Source: Oscillospiraceae bacterium (lineage in GTDB: Bacteria; Bacillota; Clostridia; Oscillospirales; Oscillospiraceae). Taken from it: a stretch of 64,000 nt of DNA. Made by a program: the position numbers and the translations under genes. Shown one piece after another: positions 24,151-33,186 of this stretch. Positions within the stretch are counted from its first letter, which is position 1. Every line of letters begins with the position of its first letter. The notes under the pieces were generated by a model. The model worked only from the letters and a program-made list of their open reading frames with translations. It was not told the DNA's origin and made no database searches. Location: NCBI GenBank assembly GCA_022799035.1, contig JAAWNQ010000005.1, forward strand, positions 32,126 through 96,125. Direction: 5' to 3'.

Positions 24151-24356
24151 TCATTTACCCAAAGGTCTGAAACAGCAGGATCAGGGTAACATTTACCCCA
24201 AATACCGCCGCCAATTCCCCCCAAAGCCGTGCCTGGTCCATCCACATACCCCCCGAAGGACATTCTACGCCGGAGGAAAAGAACCTATGCCGGGTATATT
24301 TTTCCCCCCTCGGGCCATACTGGAAAAAGAAACCGTAAATATAGGAGGAAACGCCC

Positions 24357-24623
24357 ATGCTCAAAGGGATCAGCAGGCGGGTCATCGTGGTCAAGTCCCC
24401 GGACCGCCGTTTTTTTGAGGAAGCCATCTTCATTGTCCGGGAGGGAGTCCTGGGTACCGGCGGGGTCACTGCCGACCAGGTGGTGGAGGAGGCCCGAAGG
24501 GTGGCCGACGGCTACATCAAAAAGCGGAAAAACCGCTGGTGGCAGCGGCTTCCCGCCCCCGCCTACGCCGCCCTGGGCGCCGCGGTGGCCACCGCCGCCT
24601 CCTGTGCCGCCTTCCTCCTGTGA
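24357..24623 (+). CDS. 88-aa protein with C-terminal membrane anchor
   Basis: A small host protein in the neighbourhood of spoVT. Residues 1-45 form a conserved-looking soluble part (MLKGISRRVIVVKSPDRRFFEEAIFIV). A basic KKRKNRWWQR stretch and an alanine-rich tail helix (about 65-88) follow. ATG 24357 comes 7 nt after GGAGG. Similar 'MLKGI-R-VI-V--PD---FE-AIF-V' proteins are found in many spore-forming Clostridia from memory. Function unknown. Confidence 0.75.
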   Translation: MLKGISRRVIVVKSPDRRFFEEAIFIVREGVLGTGGVTADQVVEEARRVADGYIKKRKNRWWQRLPAPAYAALGAAVATAASCAAFLL

Positions 24624-24745
24624 CTCCACCCCTCTGCGGGGCGTGATACCCCACCCCGCCATACCCCCTGCGGGGCGCGACACCCCGCCCCACCCCCGTA
24701 GGGCGGGGGCTTGCCCCCGTCGCCCGAGACCCCCCACCCACCCAT
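24624..24745. repeat. GC-rich repeat-like spacer with a GTAGGG hairpin unit
   Basis: It contains several C/G-rich palindromic pieces, including CCTGCGGGGCGCGACACCCC and a unit CGTAGGGCGGGGGCTTGCCCCC. The latter matches the style of the GTAGGGGCG units at 39388-39460. No coding signal was seen. Confidence 0.5.
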
Positions 24746-24783
24746 AAAAAAGGGCCACGCGGTACAAAATACCGCGTGGCCCT
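24745..24783 (-). terminator. Terminator of the blaR1-like gene
   Basis: A perfect 14-bp stem (AGGGCCACGCGGTA / TACCGCGTGGCCCT) with a 5-nt loop is followed on the minus strand by TTTTTTATGG, downstream of the stop at 24810. Confidence 0.9.
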
Positions 24784-24809
24784 AAGCTTTTCCCTTTTGA
24801 CCCTTCATT

Positions 24810-27800
24810 TCACCCCGTATACAGCCCCCCACAATGCCAATACCCATCCTTCAGATACATTTCCCCCGTTCTCCAATACTGAAGGGCCCCCTCCGGAACC
24901 TCGGGGTCAGAGCCCTCATAGGCCCCGGTGTTCCCCGCCATCAGGTTGTTCAGGGCCTCCCCGTTCTCGGGCACGAAGATGAGAGAGTAGGAAAACCGGA
25001 ACCGGCTCCTGTCATCTGGATCAGGATACTCACACTCCAGATCGGCAATCTTGGCGAAGGTGCAGGTGTACCGGCCGCCCGGGGCGGCCAGGGTCTTGGC
25101 CGCCGTCTCGGCGTAGGTCAGGTAGGCCATGGCCGTCTCGTAGGCCCCCTCCCCGTGATCCCCCAGGGCCGCCCCGGCCCTCTCCCTCATCTCCACCTCA
25201 TCGAACCAGCCCCGGGCCAGGGTGAAGATACTGCCCTGGGACGGCCCCTCCGTCTCCAAGGCCTCCGCCCGGTACCACACCGGCTCCTCATTGTCCCCCT
25301 TCCGCATCACCAGCTCGCTGCCCTCCCAGAACCGGAGGATCAGGCTCCAATCCTCCCGGGCCAGGGTGAGGCAGGTCTCCGCGGGGATCTGGGGGGCCGC
25401 CTCCAGCCGCGTCCAGCGGTACTGCTCCGGGTCGGAAAAGGACGCCCGGAGGTAGGGGCCGTAGCCCTCCTTCGGATCTGCGGAGTAGGCCGCCCTCCAG
25501 CCTCCCGCCCCGCTGAGGGGGGCAAGCTCCAGGCCCACCCCCCCGTCCCCGGGGTGATCCAGGATCTGATCCAGGTCGTAGGCGAGCTCCAAAAGGTCGT
25601 AGGAGTACCCAGGCTCCAGTTTCACGCCCTCTTCCCGCATCATCCCCAGCACGGCGCGCCTCACAAAGTCCGAATCCTGATACTCCTGGAACATCCCGCT
25701 GGAAAGAAGCCGGTAGCTCCCATCGCCTCCCACCTCAAAGAACAGGGCGTCACAACCGGGATAGCCGGGGGAGACCCAGTTATCCTCAGTAATGTATTTG
25801 CCCCCGGCCAGCACGACCTTTTCCGGGGTGGCAGTGTGCATCTCATAGTTGAACCACCAGCCCTCCACCACCGCCCCGCCGTAGGGGTAGCGGTAGGGCC
25901 CGTCAAAATAGTCGATCCTCCAGTCGTCATACTTCGGGGGCAGCTCCCCCTCCGGGGCCTCTTCCGCCCCCGTCTGGTAGGCCTTCTCCCGGAGCTCCGC
26001 CTCCAGCCGTTCCACCTCCGCGGTGACATATACCCCATCCACAAACTCCCGGGCTGCCTCCACCACGGGGTTGGGTACCCCCTCATCCGCCCCGTCCACC
26101 ATATGGTCGGTGGTGGGCTTCTCATTTTTGTAGATGAGCAGACTTTCCCCGTCGAAGTAGACATACCGCTCCCAGGTGGCCTCGCCGGAAAGGCCCCTGA
26201 CATAGAGGCGTTTGCTGTATTTGTCCCACAGGCTGTACTCCCAGTAGGTCAGCTCCGGGCAGGCCTCTTTTATCAGCTCCTCCAGCCGGGCCTCGTAGAC
26301 TGTGCCTTCCTGTTCGAAGAAGAGCTGCCAGGGGGTGGCCAGCTCATCCCGCCCGTCCCCGTCCAGATCCAGGGCCAGGCACTCCTCGTGGCCCCGGGCC
26401 AGCAGGACGGGTGTCCCCGCTTCATCGAAATAGTAATAGTCGCTGTCGGTGGGATAACGCTGGGCGTCTGCCTCGGGGCGGTAGGTGAGGGTAAAGCCGT
26501 TGTGGCCCAGGAGATCGCTGTAGGGGAACAGGGAGAAGTCGTCGTCGGAGAGGGGGAAGAACACATCCATGACCCCCTCCTCCCGGCGGACGGCGGCGTA
26601 GATCTTCCCGTCCGTGGCCCGGTAGACCACCACGTTGCGGCCCTCAAAGTCCCAGTTTTCCAAACGGTTCTCATAGCTGTTGTCAAAGTCCCCCACATGG
26701 GTCTCCACCGTGACGGCGGGGGGAGCGTAGGGCTCCAGACCGGCAAGGGAGACGGTTTTCTCCGGCTCCCAGGCGGGCAGGGGAGTGGGGATAAGGGGCC
26801 TGTCGCAGGCCACATTGGACACAAACCAATAGGGACTCTCCTCCCCCTCCTCCGTGGGGCGCGCCGGGTCGTCGCGCCCTTCCTCTAACGTCACACAATA
26901 CCACCCGCCCCCGGCAAAATCACTGCGGTGGTAGAGCTTTACCCTATCCCCCTCCCGGGTGCCCGCGGTGAAGTCCAGATACCCGCAGTAGTTGGTATCC
27001 CCGTGCATGTTGAAGTAGGCGTCCACCGCCTCCACATATTCATACCCCAGGCCTTCCAGGTCAACCTCCTCCAGGGAGAGCCCGGTATACTCCTCCAGGA
27101 GCGCCTCCATCTCCCCGGCGGTGATCACATACACCGGGCAGACCAGGTCGGATTCCTCCTCCACGCCGTAGGCCCGCAGCTCCTTGGGGGTGGGGGTGCG
27201 CCCCTCCAGATAGAATAGCTCATAGAGGTTGATATCCTCCGGCCTCTCATAAAGGTTTATGGGGCTGGCGAACTGGTTGCGGATGTTGTAGGAATAGGAG
27301 GCCGGGGAGCTAAAATGGTTGAAAAACTCCTCGTTGAACCACCGCAGCTCCTCACCGGAGAGAGCTCGGATGGTATCCTCAGAAGGGCCTTGGGAAGGAC
27401 TGGGGGCGGGGCTCTCCTTGCCCCCAGTGAAGGTGCAGGCCGACACGATCCCCGCCAGCATCGCAACGGCCAGGGCCGCCGCCCAAAATTGCCGGGGTCT
27501 TTGGGCGATGCGCTTCACCCGGTCAGCAAGCTGCTTTTTCCCGGCGGTCATGGTGGTGGCGGCGATCAGGGGATTGCTCCCCCTCTTCACCGGGATGAGG
27601 GAGACCAGGGTCTGGCCGTAGGGGATCCGCTCCCCCTCTCCCAAAACCGCCAGCGCCCCCTCGTCACAGGCCAGCTCGCAGTCGATTCGGGCGCACCGGG
27701 CGGCGATCCACACCAGGGGGTCGAACCAGTAGACGGTCAGGCACACGCACCGCAGCAGGGCCCACACCGGGTCCCCGTGTTTGGCGTGGGTTGCCTCGTG

Positions 27801-28487
27801 GCAGAGGACGTGGCGGAGCTTGCTCTCATCCGCCGCCACCGCCGGGGTGATGTAGATGGACCGCCCAAACAGGCAGGGGGAGGGGATGACCTCCTGGGGG
27901 ACTACATAGATCTTGCGGGAAAAATGGCCTGTCGGGTCGTCAGGACCCACAAGGGGCTGTGTCCCGCCCGACTGAGGGGTGGCGGAAATTGTGGGGCGCG
28001 ACCACCGGGCGCGCCATTCCTTCCGGTTTTTCCGCAGCCGCAGATAGAACCCCAGGTTGCCGAGAAGGAAAAAGCTACCCATCAGGGCCATGCCTGCCTT
28101 CCAGACCAGAGCCATGATCCCCCCGGCGGTCATTCTGGGGGCTGCTCCCGGCTCAGCAGTCTGGGGCAGAGGCTCCTCCGGCGCCCCATGGTTCAAAACC
28201 GGAGGAGGATCCAACGGGGCTTCGGGGGTTTGGATGTGTTCAGGCCGGACAGGGGTGAAGGTGATCCGGTCCAGTTGGGTAGATACCGCCTGCTCCACAG
28301 GCCGGGCGGCGGAGAGCACCGAGAAATCCGCCGCGGGGAGAAGGCTCACCGGGACCAGCAGCCGCACCAGCGCCAGGCCCCACAAAGCGTACTGGAACCG
28401 CCGGGACAGCACTCCCTGGAACACCCGGCGGATGAGGAGCAGCGCCAGGATCAGGGCGGAAGAGGCAATGAGGATATCCTTCATCAT
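24810..28487 (-). CDS. Oversize BlaR1/MecR1-type M56 metalloprotease sensor
   Basis: This 1225-aa membrane protease-sensor is paired with a BlaI repressor. The N-terminal M56 part spans about residues 1-325, with TM helices near 5-22, 30-50 and 118-140, the zinc motif CHEATHAKHGD, the glutamate region CELACDEGALA and the last TM before SACTFTGG. The remaining 880 residues are extracytoplasmic. They include an LDLDGDGRDELA calcium-type motif and repeated acidic blocks, and they do not look like the penicillin-binding sensor of true BlaR1. That makes the protein about twice the usual 580-600 aa. The start is ATG 28487, 9 nt after AAAGGAGG, and it lies 1 bp after the blaI stop. The signal sensed is unknown. 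Confidence 0.88.
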   Translation of the reverse strand: MMKDILIASSALILALLLIRRVFQGVLSRRFQYALWGLALVRLLVPVSLLPAADFSVLSAARPVEQAVSTQLDRITFTPVRPEHIQTPEAPLDPPPVLNHGAPEEPLPQTAEPGAAPRMTAGGIMALVWKAGMALMGSFFLLGNLGFYLRLRKNRKEWRARWSRPTISATPQSGGTQPLVGPDDPTGHFSRKIYVVPQEVIPSPCLFGRSIYITPAVAADESKLRHVLCHEATHAKHGDPVWALLRCVCLTVYWFDPLVWIAARCARIDCELACDEGALAVLGEGERIPYGQTLVSLIPVKRGSNPLIAATTMTAGKKQLADRVKRIAQRPRQFWAAALAVAMLAGIVSACTFTGGKESPAPSPSQGPSEDTIRALSGEELRWFNEEFFNHFSSPASYSYNIRNQFASPINLYERPEDINLYELFYLEGRTPTPKELRAYGVEEESDLVCPVYVITAGEMEALLEEYTGLSLEEVDLEGLGYEYVEAVDAYFNMHGDTNYCGYLDFTAGTREGDRVKLYHRSDFAGGGWYCVTLEEGRDDPARPTEEGEESPYWFVSNVACDRPLIPTPLPAWEPEKTVSLAGLEPYAPPAVTVETHVGDFDNSYENRLENWDFEGRNVVVYRATDGKIYAAVRREEGVMDVFFPLSDDDFSLFPYSDLLGHNGFTLTYRPEADAQRYPTDSDYYYFDEAGTPVLLARGHEECLALDLDGDGRDELATPWQLFFEQEGTVYEARLEELIKEACPELTYWEYSLWDKYSKRLYVRGLSGEATWERYVYFDGESLLIYKNEKPTTDHMVDGADEGVPNPVVEAAREFVDGVYVTAEVERLEAELREKAYQTGAEEAPEGELPPKYDDWRIDYFDGPYRYPYGGAVVEGWWFNYEMHTATPEKVVLAGGKYITEDNWVSPGYPGCDALFFEVGGDGSYRLLSSGMFQEYQDSDFVRRAVLGMMREEGVKLEPGYSYDLLELAYDLDQILDHPGDGGVGLELAPLSGAGGWRAAYSADPKEGYGPYLRASFSDPEQYRWTRLEAAPQIPAETCLTLAREDWSLILRFWEGSELVMRKGDNEEPVWYRAEALETEGPSQGSIFTLARGWFDEVEMRERAGAALGDHGEGAYETAMAYLTYAETAAKTLAAPGGRYTCTFAKIADLECEYPDPDDRSRFRFSYSLIFVPENGEALNNLMAGNTGAYEGSDPEVPEGALQYWRTGEMYLKDGYWHCGGLYTG

Positions 28488-28488
28488 G

Positions 28489-28863
28489 TCAGTATTCCTC
28501 CTTTGCGCTCTCCAGAATGGCGGTGAGCTCGTCAATGTCCTCCTCCGTCAGGGCCCGGGAGTCCACCATGGCCGACATCATCAGCCCCAGCCGGCCCCCG
28601 TAGACCCGCTCCAGAAACCGCCCGGTCTCCTCCTGGGCGGCCTCCTCCTTCTCCAGCAGGGGAAAATACCGCTTGGCCTGGGTGGTCTCGTCATGGCCCA
28701 CCGCCCCCTTGGCCTCCAGCCGGGAGAGCATGGAGATCACCGTGTGCTTGCCCCACCCGGTCTCCTCCTTTAGCGCCGCGGTAAGCTGGGTGATGGTGAG
28801 CCGCCCCTTCTCCCACAGCCGGTTCATCAGCTTCCATTCTCCGTCGGACAGATTGGGTCTCAT
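28489..28863 (-). CDS. BlaI/MecI/CopY-family repressor
   Basis: This 124-aa winged-helix repressor has the family pattern 'LSDGEWKLMNRLWEKGRLTITQLTAALKEETGWGKHTVISMLSRLEAKGAV' with the dimerization tail. GGAGGGTG precedes the ATG. It forms an operon with the BlaR1-type protease directly downstream, which would cleave it on signalling. The promoter region carries a matching inverted-repeat operator (28892-28932), so it is very probably autoregulated. Confidence 0.95.
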   Translation of the reverse strand: MRPNLSDGEWKLMNRLWEKGRLTITQLTAALKEETGWGKHTVISMLSRLEAKGAVGHDETTQAKRYFPLLEKEEAAQEETGRFLERVYGGRLGLMMSAMVDSRALTEEDIDELTAILESAKEEY

Positions 28864-28891
28864 ATCCGCACCCTCCTTTTTTGGTATACAG

Positions 28892-28939
28892 TTGTCTACC
28901 TTTCGATTTCAGCATATCACAGAGGTAGACAAATGTCAA
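28892..28939 (-). promoter_or_regulatory. blaI-blaR1 promoter with BlaI-type operator
   Basis: On the minus strand TTGACA (28939-28934) and TATGCT (28916-28911) are 17 bp apart. Two inverted half-sites, TTGTCTACCT (28892-28901) and AGGTAGACAA (28923-28932), are centred 31 bp apart, about three helical turns. One lies in the promoter spacer and the other just downstream of the -10. This is the classic layout for cooperative BlaI repression. Confidence 0.85.
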
Positions 28940-29049
28940 CCTACAAACTGGGAACAAATTGATTACAAATTGTTATAAAAAAGGGGAGGGGAGAGGAATT
29001 GGGACAAACTGGAAAAACCAAGTTCCGGAAAAAGGGGGATTGCAACCAA

Positions 29050-29084
29050 AAAACCCGCCGTTTTTTTCAAAAACGGCGGGTTTT
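29050..29084 (-). terminator. Terminator downstream of the SLH gene
   Basis: A perfect 16-bp stem (AAAACCCGCCGTTTTT / AAAAACGGCGGGTTTT) with flanking A/T runs acts for the minus-strand SLH gene ending at 29170. It could be bidirectional. Confidence 0.8.
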
Positions 29085-29169
29085 GAACGGTTTTGAGGGG
29101 GTTCTGTATGGGTGATTACAGGGACTTTTCCCGGTTTGGAAGAATTTTGGAATCTTCCCGGCCCCTTTC

Positions 29170-31050
29170 TCAGTGGCTCCGGGCCACCACCACCCGGATC
29201 TGGCCCCCATCGGCCACGCTCTTATCGTAGTACCCGGTGAGGGTATATCCGGCCCGGACCCTCTCCAGGCTGGAGAGCCGGTAAGCGCTGCCCTGGAGTT
29301 CATACACGGCCACCGACTGGGATACGGGGAAGGACCGGCCGTCCTGGCTGACGGCGGTGAGGGCCTCCAGGCTGGAGAGCTTTACAGAGTCCAGCTTGGC
29401 GATCTTAGAGGGGGCCATCAGAGACCCTTCTATCCTCACAGGCCCAACGGATAGATTGAGAATACTGTTCTGGGTGGGGTAGGTGTAGCTCACCCCGCTC
29501 ACATCGTACTCATAGACCCCCATCAGCATCCCCGCCTGAGACAGGTCGGTTTCCTCCACGGAGGTGAGGATCCCGTAAGCGTACAGGTCTCCGGTGACGT
29601 CGTTGAGGATCAGCCGGTCGATCTCTCCGGCGGTGTTTTTCCGGACATATTTCACCTGTCCGCCGTTCAGCTCCAGCCCGGCCAGACGGCTGGGGTAGAC
29701 CCGCAGGGCCAGACCGTCGCCGTTCATGTCCAGGATCTGGATATCCTCGGCAAAATCAGTGGTGCCAAGCTTTGTGGCCGCGGCGTTCACCTTGCCGGAG
29801 ACCGAGCTCTGGCTCAGCCGGGTGAGCTGGGCGTCCCCACCGGAGGTGAGGGACACCTGGACCAGGTTCCCCGCCTTGAAGGAGGAGTTGGCCTCCACGG
29901 GGTAGGAGTATACGCTGCCGTCGGTGGCGGTGAGGGTGACGGTCTTGGCGGTGTATGTGTTGCCGCTGGAGTCGGTGTAGGAGCTGTCCGCCACCTGAGA
30001 GACCACGCCCGCAAGGGTCCCGGCGGTCTGGCCGGCCTTGGCCACGGCGGCCACGCCCCCGTCCCGGCCCAGGAGCAGGGTCACAGTGTCCCCGGTCTTA
30101 TACTGGCCCAGATTGGACAGGTCGTAGGCGGCGGAGGTGGTCTCAATGGGGTAGGTCTTGCCCGCCACGGTCACCGACTGGGGGCTGGAGGCGCTGGGGG
30201 AGACGGCCTGGTAGAGGCCGGTGACCTTGTTGGAGTAGGCCCACAGGGTCCGCATGGACTTGGACCAATAGATCACATCATTGCTCTGAAGGGCCTGGAG
30301 GGAGGTCAGGGAGCCGCCCCGGTAGACCGTGGCGGTGGACACGTCGAAATTGACCCGGCTCTCCCAGCCCGGGCCCATGACCACGGGCCCCTCCATGGCG
30401 GAGTTGATGAGGGCCACCCGGTCGATCTCCCCGGCGGCGTTGAGGAGAGGGAGGGAGGGCTTCAGGGCGGTGAGATAGGTCTGGCCCTGCTTGGTCTTGG
30501 CGGTGAGGAGGTTATAGAACAGGTACATGGCGTCCTGCCTTGTCATGGGACTGTCCTGGCCGGCGGCGATCCCCTCGTCCAGGTCCAGGTTGTGGTAGAG
30601 GGTCATCTGTCCCGCGGGCCAGGCCCCGGAGAAGTCATTGTCGGCGTAGCCCAGCAGCCGCACCGCCATGGTGACTCCCATGGCCAGGGTGATCTCCTCG
30701 TCGGGGTGGAAGGTGCCGTCCAGGTAGCCGTTGACGTAGCCGGCGGCCACGGCGGCCTCCACGTAAGGGGCGCACCAGTGGGAGGAGGGGACGTCGGGGT
30801 AGGGGGAGACCGAGGTGGTGGCCCCCACGTTCTCCCCCAGGGGGGAGGCGGCGATGACCAGCTTGGTGAACTCCGCCCGGGTCACCCGGCGGGAGAGCAT
30901 CAGATCCCCGTTCTCGTTGCCCGTCATAATGTCAAGGGCGGAGAGGACCTGGGCCATATCCTCCACCGGAGCGGGGGCGGCAAAGGCCGACGGCAGGACG
31001 GGGATCAACAGGGCCAGGGAGAGGAGGAGGGGCAAGATTCGTTTTTTCAT
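29170..31050 (-). CDS. S-layer-homology (SLH) domain secreted protein
   Basis: This 626-aa exported cell-wall protein has a signal peptide MKKRILPLLLSLALLIPVLPSAFA. Three SLH repeats span about residues 30-205 ('ITLAMGVTMAVRLLGYADNDF', 'DVPSSHWCAPYVEAAVAAGYVNGYLDGTFHP'); these bind pyruvylated wall polysaccharide. The rest is beta-rich and repetitive, with no enzyme motif seen. The start is ATG 31050 because AAGGAG lies 8 nt upstream; the ORF-track start is a GTG too close to that site. It is followed by a strong terminator. The repeat element at 31071-31194 fills the gap to the MacB-like operon. Confidence 0.9.
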   Translation of the reverse strand: MKKRILPLLLSLALLIPVLPSAFAAPAPVEDMAQVLSALDIMTGNENGDLMLSRRVTRAEFTKLVIAASPLGENVGATTSVSPYPDVPSSHWCAPYVEAAVAAGYVNGYLDGTFHPDEEITLAMGVTMAVRLLGYADNDFSGAWPAGQMTLYHNLDLDEGIAAGQDSPMTRQDAMYLFYNLLTAKTKQGQTYLTALKPSLPLLNAAGEIDRVALINSAMEGPVVMGPGWESRVNFDVSTATVYRGGSLTSLQALQSNDVIYWSKSMRTLWAYSNKVTGLYQAVSPSASSPQSVTVAGKTYPIETTSAAYDLSNLGQYKTGDTVTLLLGRDGGVAAVAKAGQTAGTLAGVVSQVADSSYTDSSGNTYTAKTVTLTATDGSVYSYPVEANSSFKAGNLVQVSLTSGGDAQLTRLSQSSVSGKVNAAATKLGTTDFAEDIQILDMNGDGLALRVYPSRLAGLELNGGQVKYVRKNTAGEIDRLILNDVTGDLYAYGILTSVEETDLSQAGMLMGVYEYDVSGVSYTYPTQNSILNLSVGPVRIEGSLMAPSKIAKLDSVKLSSLEALTAVSQDGRSFPVSQSVAVYELQGSAYRLSSLERVRAGYTLTGYYDKSVADGGQIRVVVARSH

Positions 31051-31070
31051 GGAAGGCACTCCTTATTTGT

Positions 31071-31194
31071 GAGATAAAAGATAAAAGAGTAAAGATAAAA
31101 GATTTGGGCCGGCGGAGCCGGACTATTTTCAATAGCGGCCTTTGGCTGCAACAGATCAAAATCTTTTCTCTTTTATCTTTTCACTTTTCTCTTC
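31071..31194. repeat. Palindromic interspersed repeat, copy 1
   Basis: This is a 124-bp element with A/G-rich left arm (GATAAAAGATAAAAGAG) and complementary right arm (CTCTTTTATCTTTTCAC), able to form one long hairpin. Its core (CCGGCGGAGCCGGAC ... TCAATAGCGGCCTTTGGCTGCAAC) is nearly the same as that of the element at 48048-48175. It fills the gap between a permease stop codon and the SLH ribosome site. Confidence 0.8.
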
Positions 31195-31195
31195 A

Positions 31196-32416
31196 TCAGT
31201 CGTATCTCAGCGCGTCGATGGGGTTCAGTTTGGCGGCTTTTTTGGCGGGGAAGTAGCCGAAGGAGACGCCGATGGCTACGCTGACGCCGAAGGCTACCCC
31301 GATGCCCTGGAGGGTGGGGACGGCCACAAAGCCGTCGTTGCCGGTACCCAGGGCGAAGGCGATGACGTTGGTGATGATGTTTGCCATGAGGATCCCCAGG
31401 AGAATACCCATGGTGCCGCCGATGGCGGAGGTGGTACCCGCCTCGATAATAAACTGACTGCGGATATCCCGGCCCTTGGCGCCCAGGGATTTGCGGATGC
31501 CGATTTCCCGCGTCCGCTCGGTGACCGATACCAGCATGATGTTCATGATGCCGATGCCGCCCACCAGCAGGGAGATGGCGGCGATGAGGGTGAGGATGGC
31601 CATGAGCAGGTTCACCATGGAGTCCATGGCGTCCATCATCTCCGCGGAGGTCATGGCCATATAGTAATCAGAGCTCTGGTAGGCTTTATAGAGCCGGTTT
31701 TCCACAATGCCCTTGGCCGCGGCGGCGGTGGAACGGTCGGTGGAGGTGAACAGGTACATGTCCATGTAGCTCCCCGAGGTCAGCCGCTCGGCCTGGGTAT
31801 AGGGAAGGTAGAGGGTGTCGTCCACGCTGCCCTCGGTGTTGTCGCCGCTCTTGTCCAGGACCCCCACTATGGTGAAGGGGGCGCCGTTGACGGTGAGGGT
31901 CTTGCCCAGGGCGTCGCCGCCAAAGGCCTCCTTCTCCAGGTAGGAGCCGACGATACACACCGCCTGGGCCCGCTCCACATCCACATAGGAGAGGAAGCGG
32001 CCCTTGCCCACGTTGGCGCCCTGCATGGTGACCCCTTTGTCCTGGTTATAGAAGGTCTCGCTCACGCCGTAGATACTGGTGCGCTTGAATTCATCGCTGC
32101 CCTGGCGGACGGTGCCGGAGACGTTGATATAGGGCGTCACTCCGGTAAGGTATTTGGGATACTTGCTTACCAGGGCGAACATATCGTCGGCCGTCACGTC
32201 CATGGAGCTGCCTGAGGGGTAAACATAGACCTGGACCAGGTTGGAGCCCATCTCCTCAAACTGGTCGTTCATGTAGTTCTGCATGCCGTTGCCCAGGGAG
32301 GTGATGATGATGACGGCGGCCACGCCGATGATGATGCCCAGCATGGTCAGAAGGGAGCGCATCTTGCTGGTCAGGAGGCTTTTCACCGCCAGCTTGAAGG
32401 ATTGACTTAGGTTCAT
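31196..32416 (-). CDS. MacB-type ABC transporter permease (FtsX family)
   Basis: This is a 406-aa permease with the MacB layout: TM1 at residues about 20-42 (SKMRSLLTMLGIIIGVAAVIII), a large extracytoplasmic periplasmic-core domain (about 45-280), then three TM helices (about 283-310, 330-362, 370-395). The FtsX motif ERTREIGIRKSLGAKGRDI is present. Its start overlaps the ATPase stop by 4 bp (ATGA). With the adaptor and ATPase it forms a three-gene efflux or export operon. The substrate is not evident. Such MacAB-like sets in Gram-positives often export peptides. Confidence 0.93.
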   Translation of the reverse strand: MNLSQSFKLAVKSLLTSKMRSLLTMLGIIIGVAAVIIITSLGNGMQNYMNDQFEEMGSNLVQVYVYPSGSSMDVTADDMFALVSKYPKYLTGVTPYINVSGTVRQGSDEFKRTSIYGVSETFYNQDKGVTMQGANVGKGRFLSYVDVERAQAVCIVGSYLEKEAFGGDALGKTLTVNGAPFTIVGVLDKSGDNTEGSVDDTLYLPYTQAERLTSGSYMDMYLFTSTDRSTAAAAKGIVENRLYKAYQSSDYYMAMTSAEMMDAMDSMVNLLMAILTLIAAISLLVGGIGIMNIMLVSVTERTREIGIRKSLGAKGRDIRSQFIIEAGTTSAIGGTMGILLGILMANIITNVIAFALGTGNDGFVAVPTLQGIGVAFGVSVAIGVSFGYFPAKKAAKLNPIDALRYD

Positions 32417-33183
32417 GCCTTGGCCTCCTCTCCCAGCAGCTCAGAGAAGCCGTCGTCGGGCAGGGCCTCCTCCTGGGGCTGGACCACGGCCTGGGGATCC
32501 TGGGAGTCCCCGTCGTAGATGATCTTTCCGTCCTGAAGGCGGATGATCCGCTTGGCCTTCACGGCGATGGAGTTGTCGTGGGTGATAAGGACCACCGTGT
32601 CCCCTTCGTTGTTCAGCTTTTGGAGGAAGGCCAGCACCTCCCGGCCCGTGCGGGAGTCCAGAGCTCCCGTGGGCTCGTCGGCCAGGATCACCGAGGGGTT
32701 GCCCGCCAGGGCCCGGGCGATGGAGACCCGCTGCTGCTGGCCGCCGGAGAGCTGGGAGGGCAGGTTCTTGGTCTTATCCGCCAGCCCCACCCGTTCCAGG
32801 GAGTGGATGGCCCGCCGGCGGCGTTCTTCGGCAGAGATCCCGGCGTAGAGGAGGGGCAGCTCCACATTCTCCAGCACATTGAGCTTGGGAATGAGGTTAT
32901 ACTGCTGGAAGATGAAGCCCAGCATCTTATTGCGGACCTCGGCCTGCTGGTCGTCCTCCATGGTGGAGACGTCCACACCCCCCAGATGGTAGGTGCCCGA
33001 GGTGGGCACGTCCAGACAGCCGATGATGTTCATGGCGGTGGATTTGCCCGAGCCGGACTGTCCCACGATAGCCACAAACTCCCCGGGATCGATGGTCATG
33101 CTCACCCCGTCCAGGGCGTGGACGGATTCGTTTCCCATCTGGTAGATCTTATAGATGTCCTTAAATTCGATGAGGTGTTCCAT
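32413..33183 (-). CDS. MacB/LolD-type ABC transporter ATP-binding protein
   Basis: This 256-aa ATPase carries Walker A (GQSGSGKST), the ABC signature LSGGQQQRVSIARAL, Walker B (VILADEPTGALD) and the switch His (VLITHDNS). ATG 33183 lies 3 bp after the adaptor stop. It powers the permease encoded next to it. Confidence 0.95.
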   Translation of the reverse strand: MEHLIEFKDIYKIYQMGNESVHALDGVSMTIDPGEFVAIVGQSGSGKSTAMNIIGCLDVPTSGTYHLGGVDVSTMEDDQQAEVRNKMLGFIFQQYNLIPKLNVLENVELPLLYAGISAEERRRRAIHSLERVGLADKTKNLPSQLSGGQQQRVSIARALAGNPSVILADEPTGALDSRTGREVLAFLQKLNNEGDTVVLITHDNSIAVKAKRIIRLQDGKIIYDGDSQDPQAVVQPQEEALPDDGFSELLGEEAKA

Positions 33184-33186
33184 GGC

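Noticed and set aside
24834-26888. 684-aa plus-strand ORF
   Set aside because: Antisense shadow of the BlaR1-type gene in GC-rich DNA.
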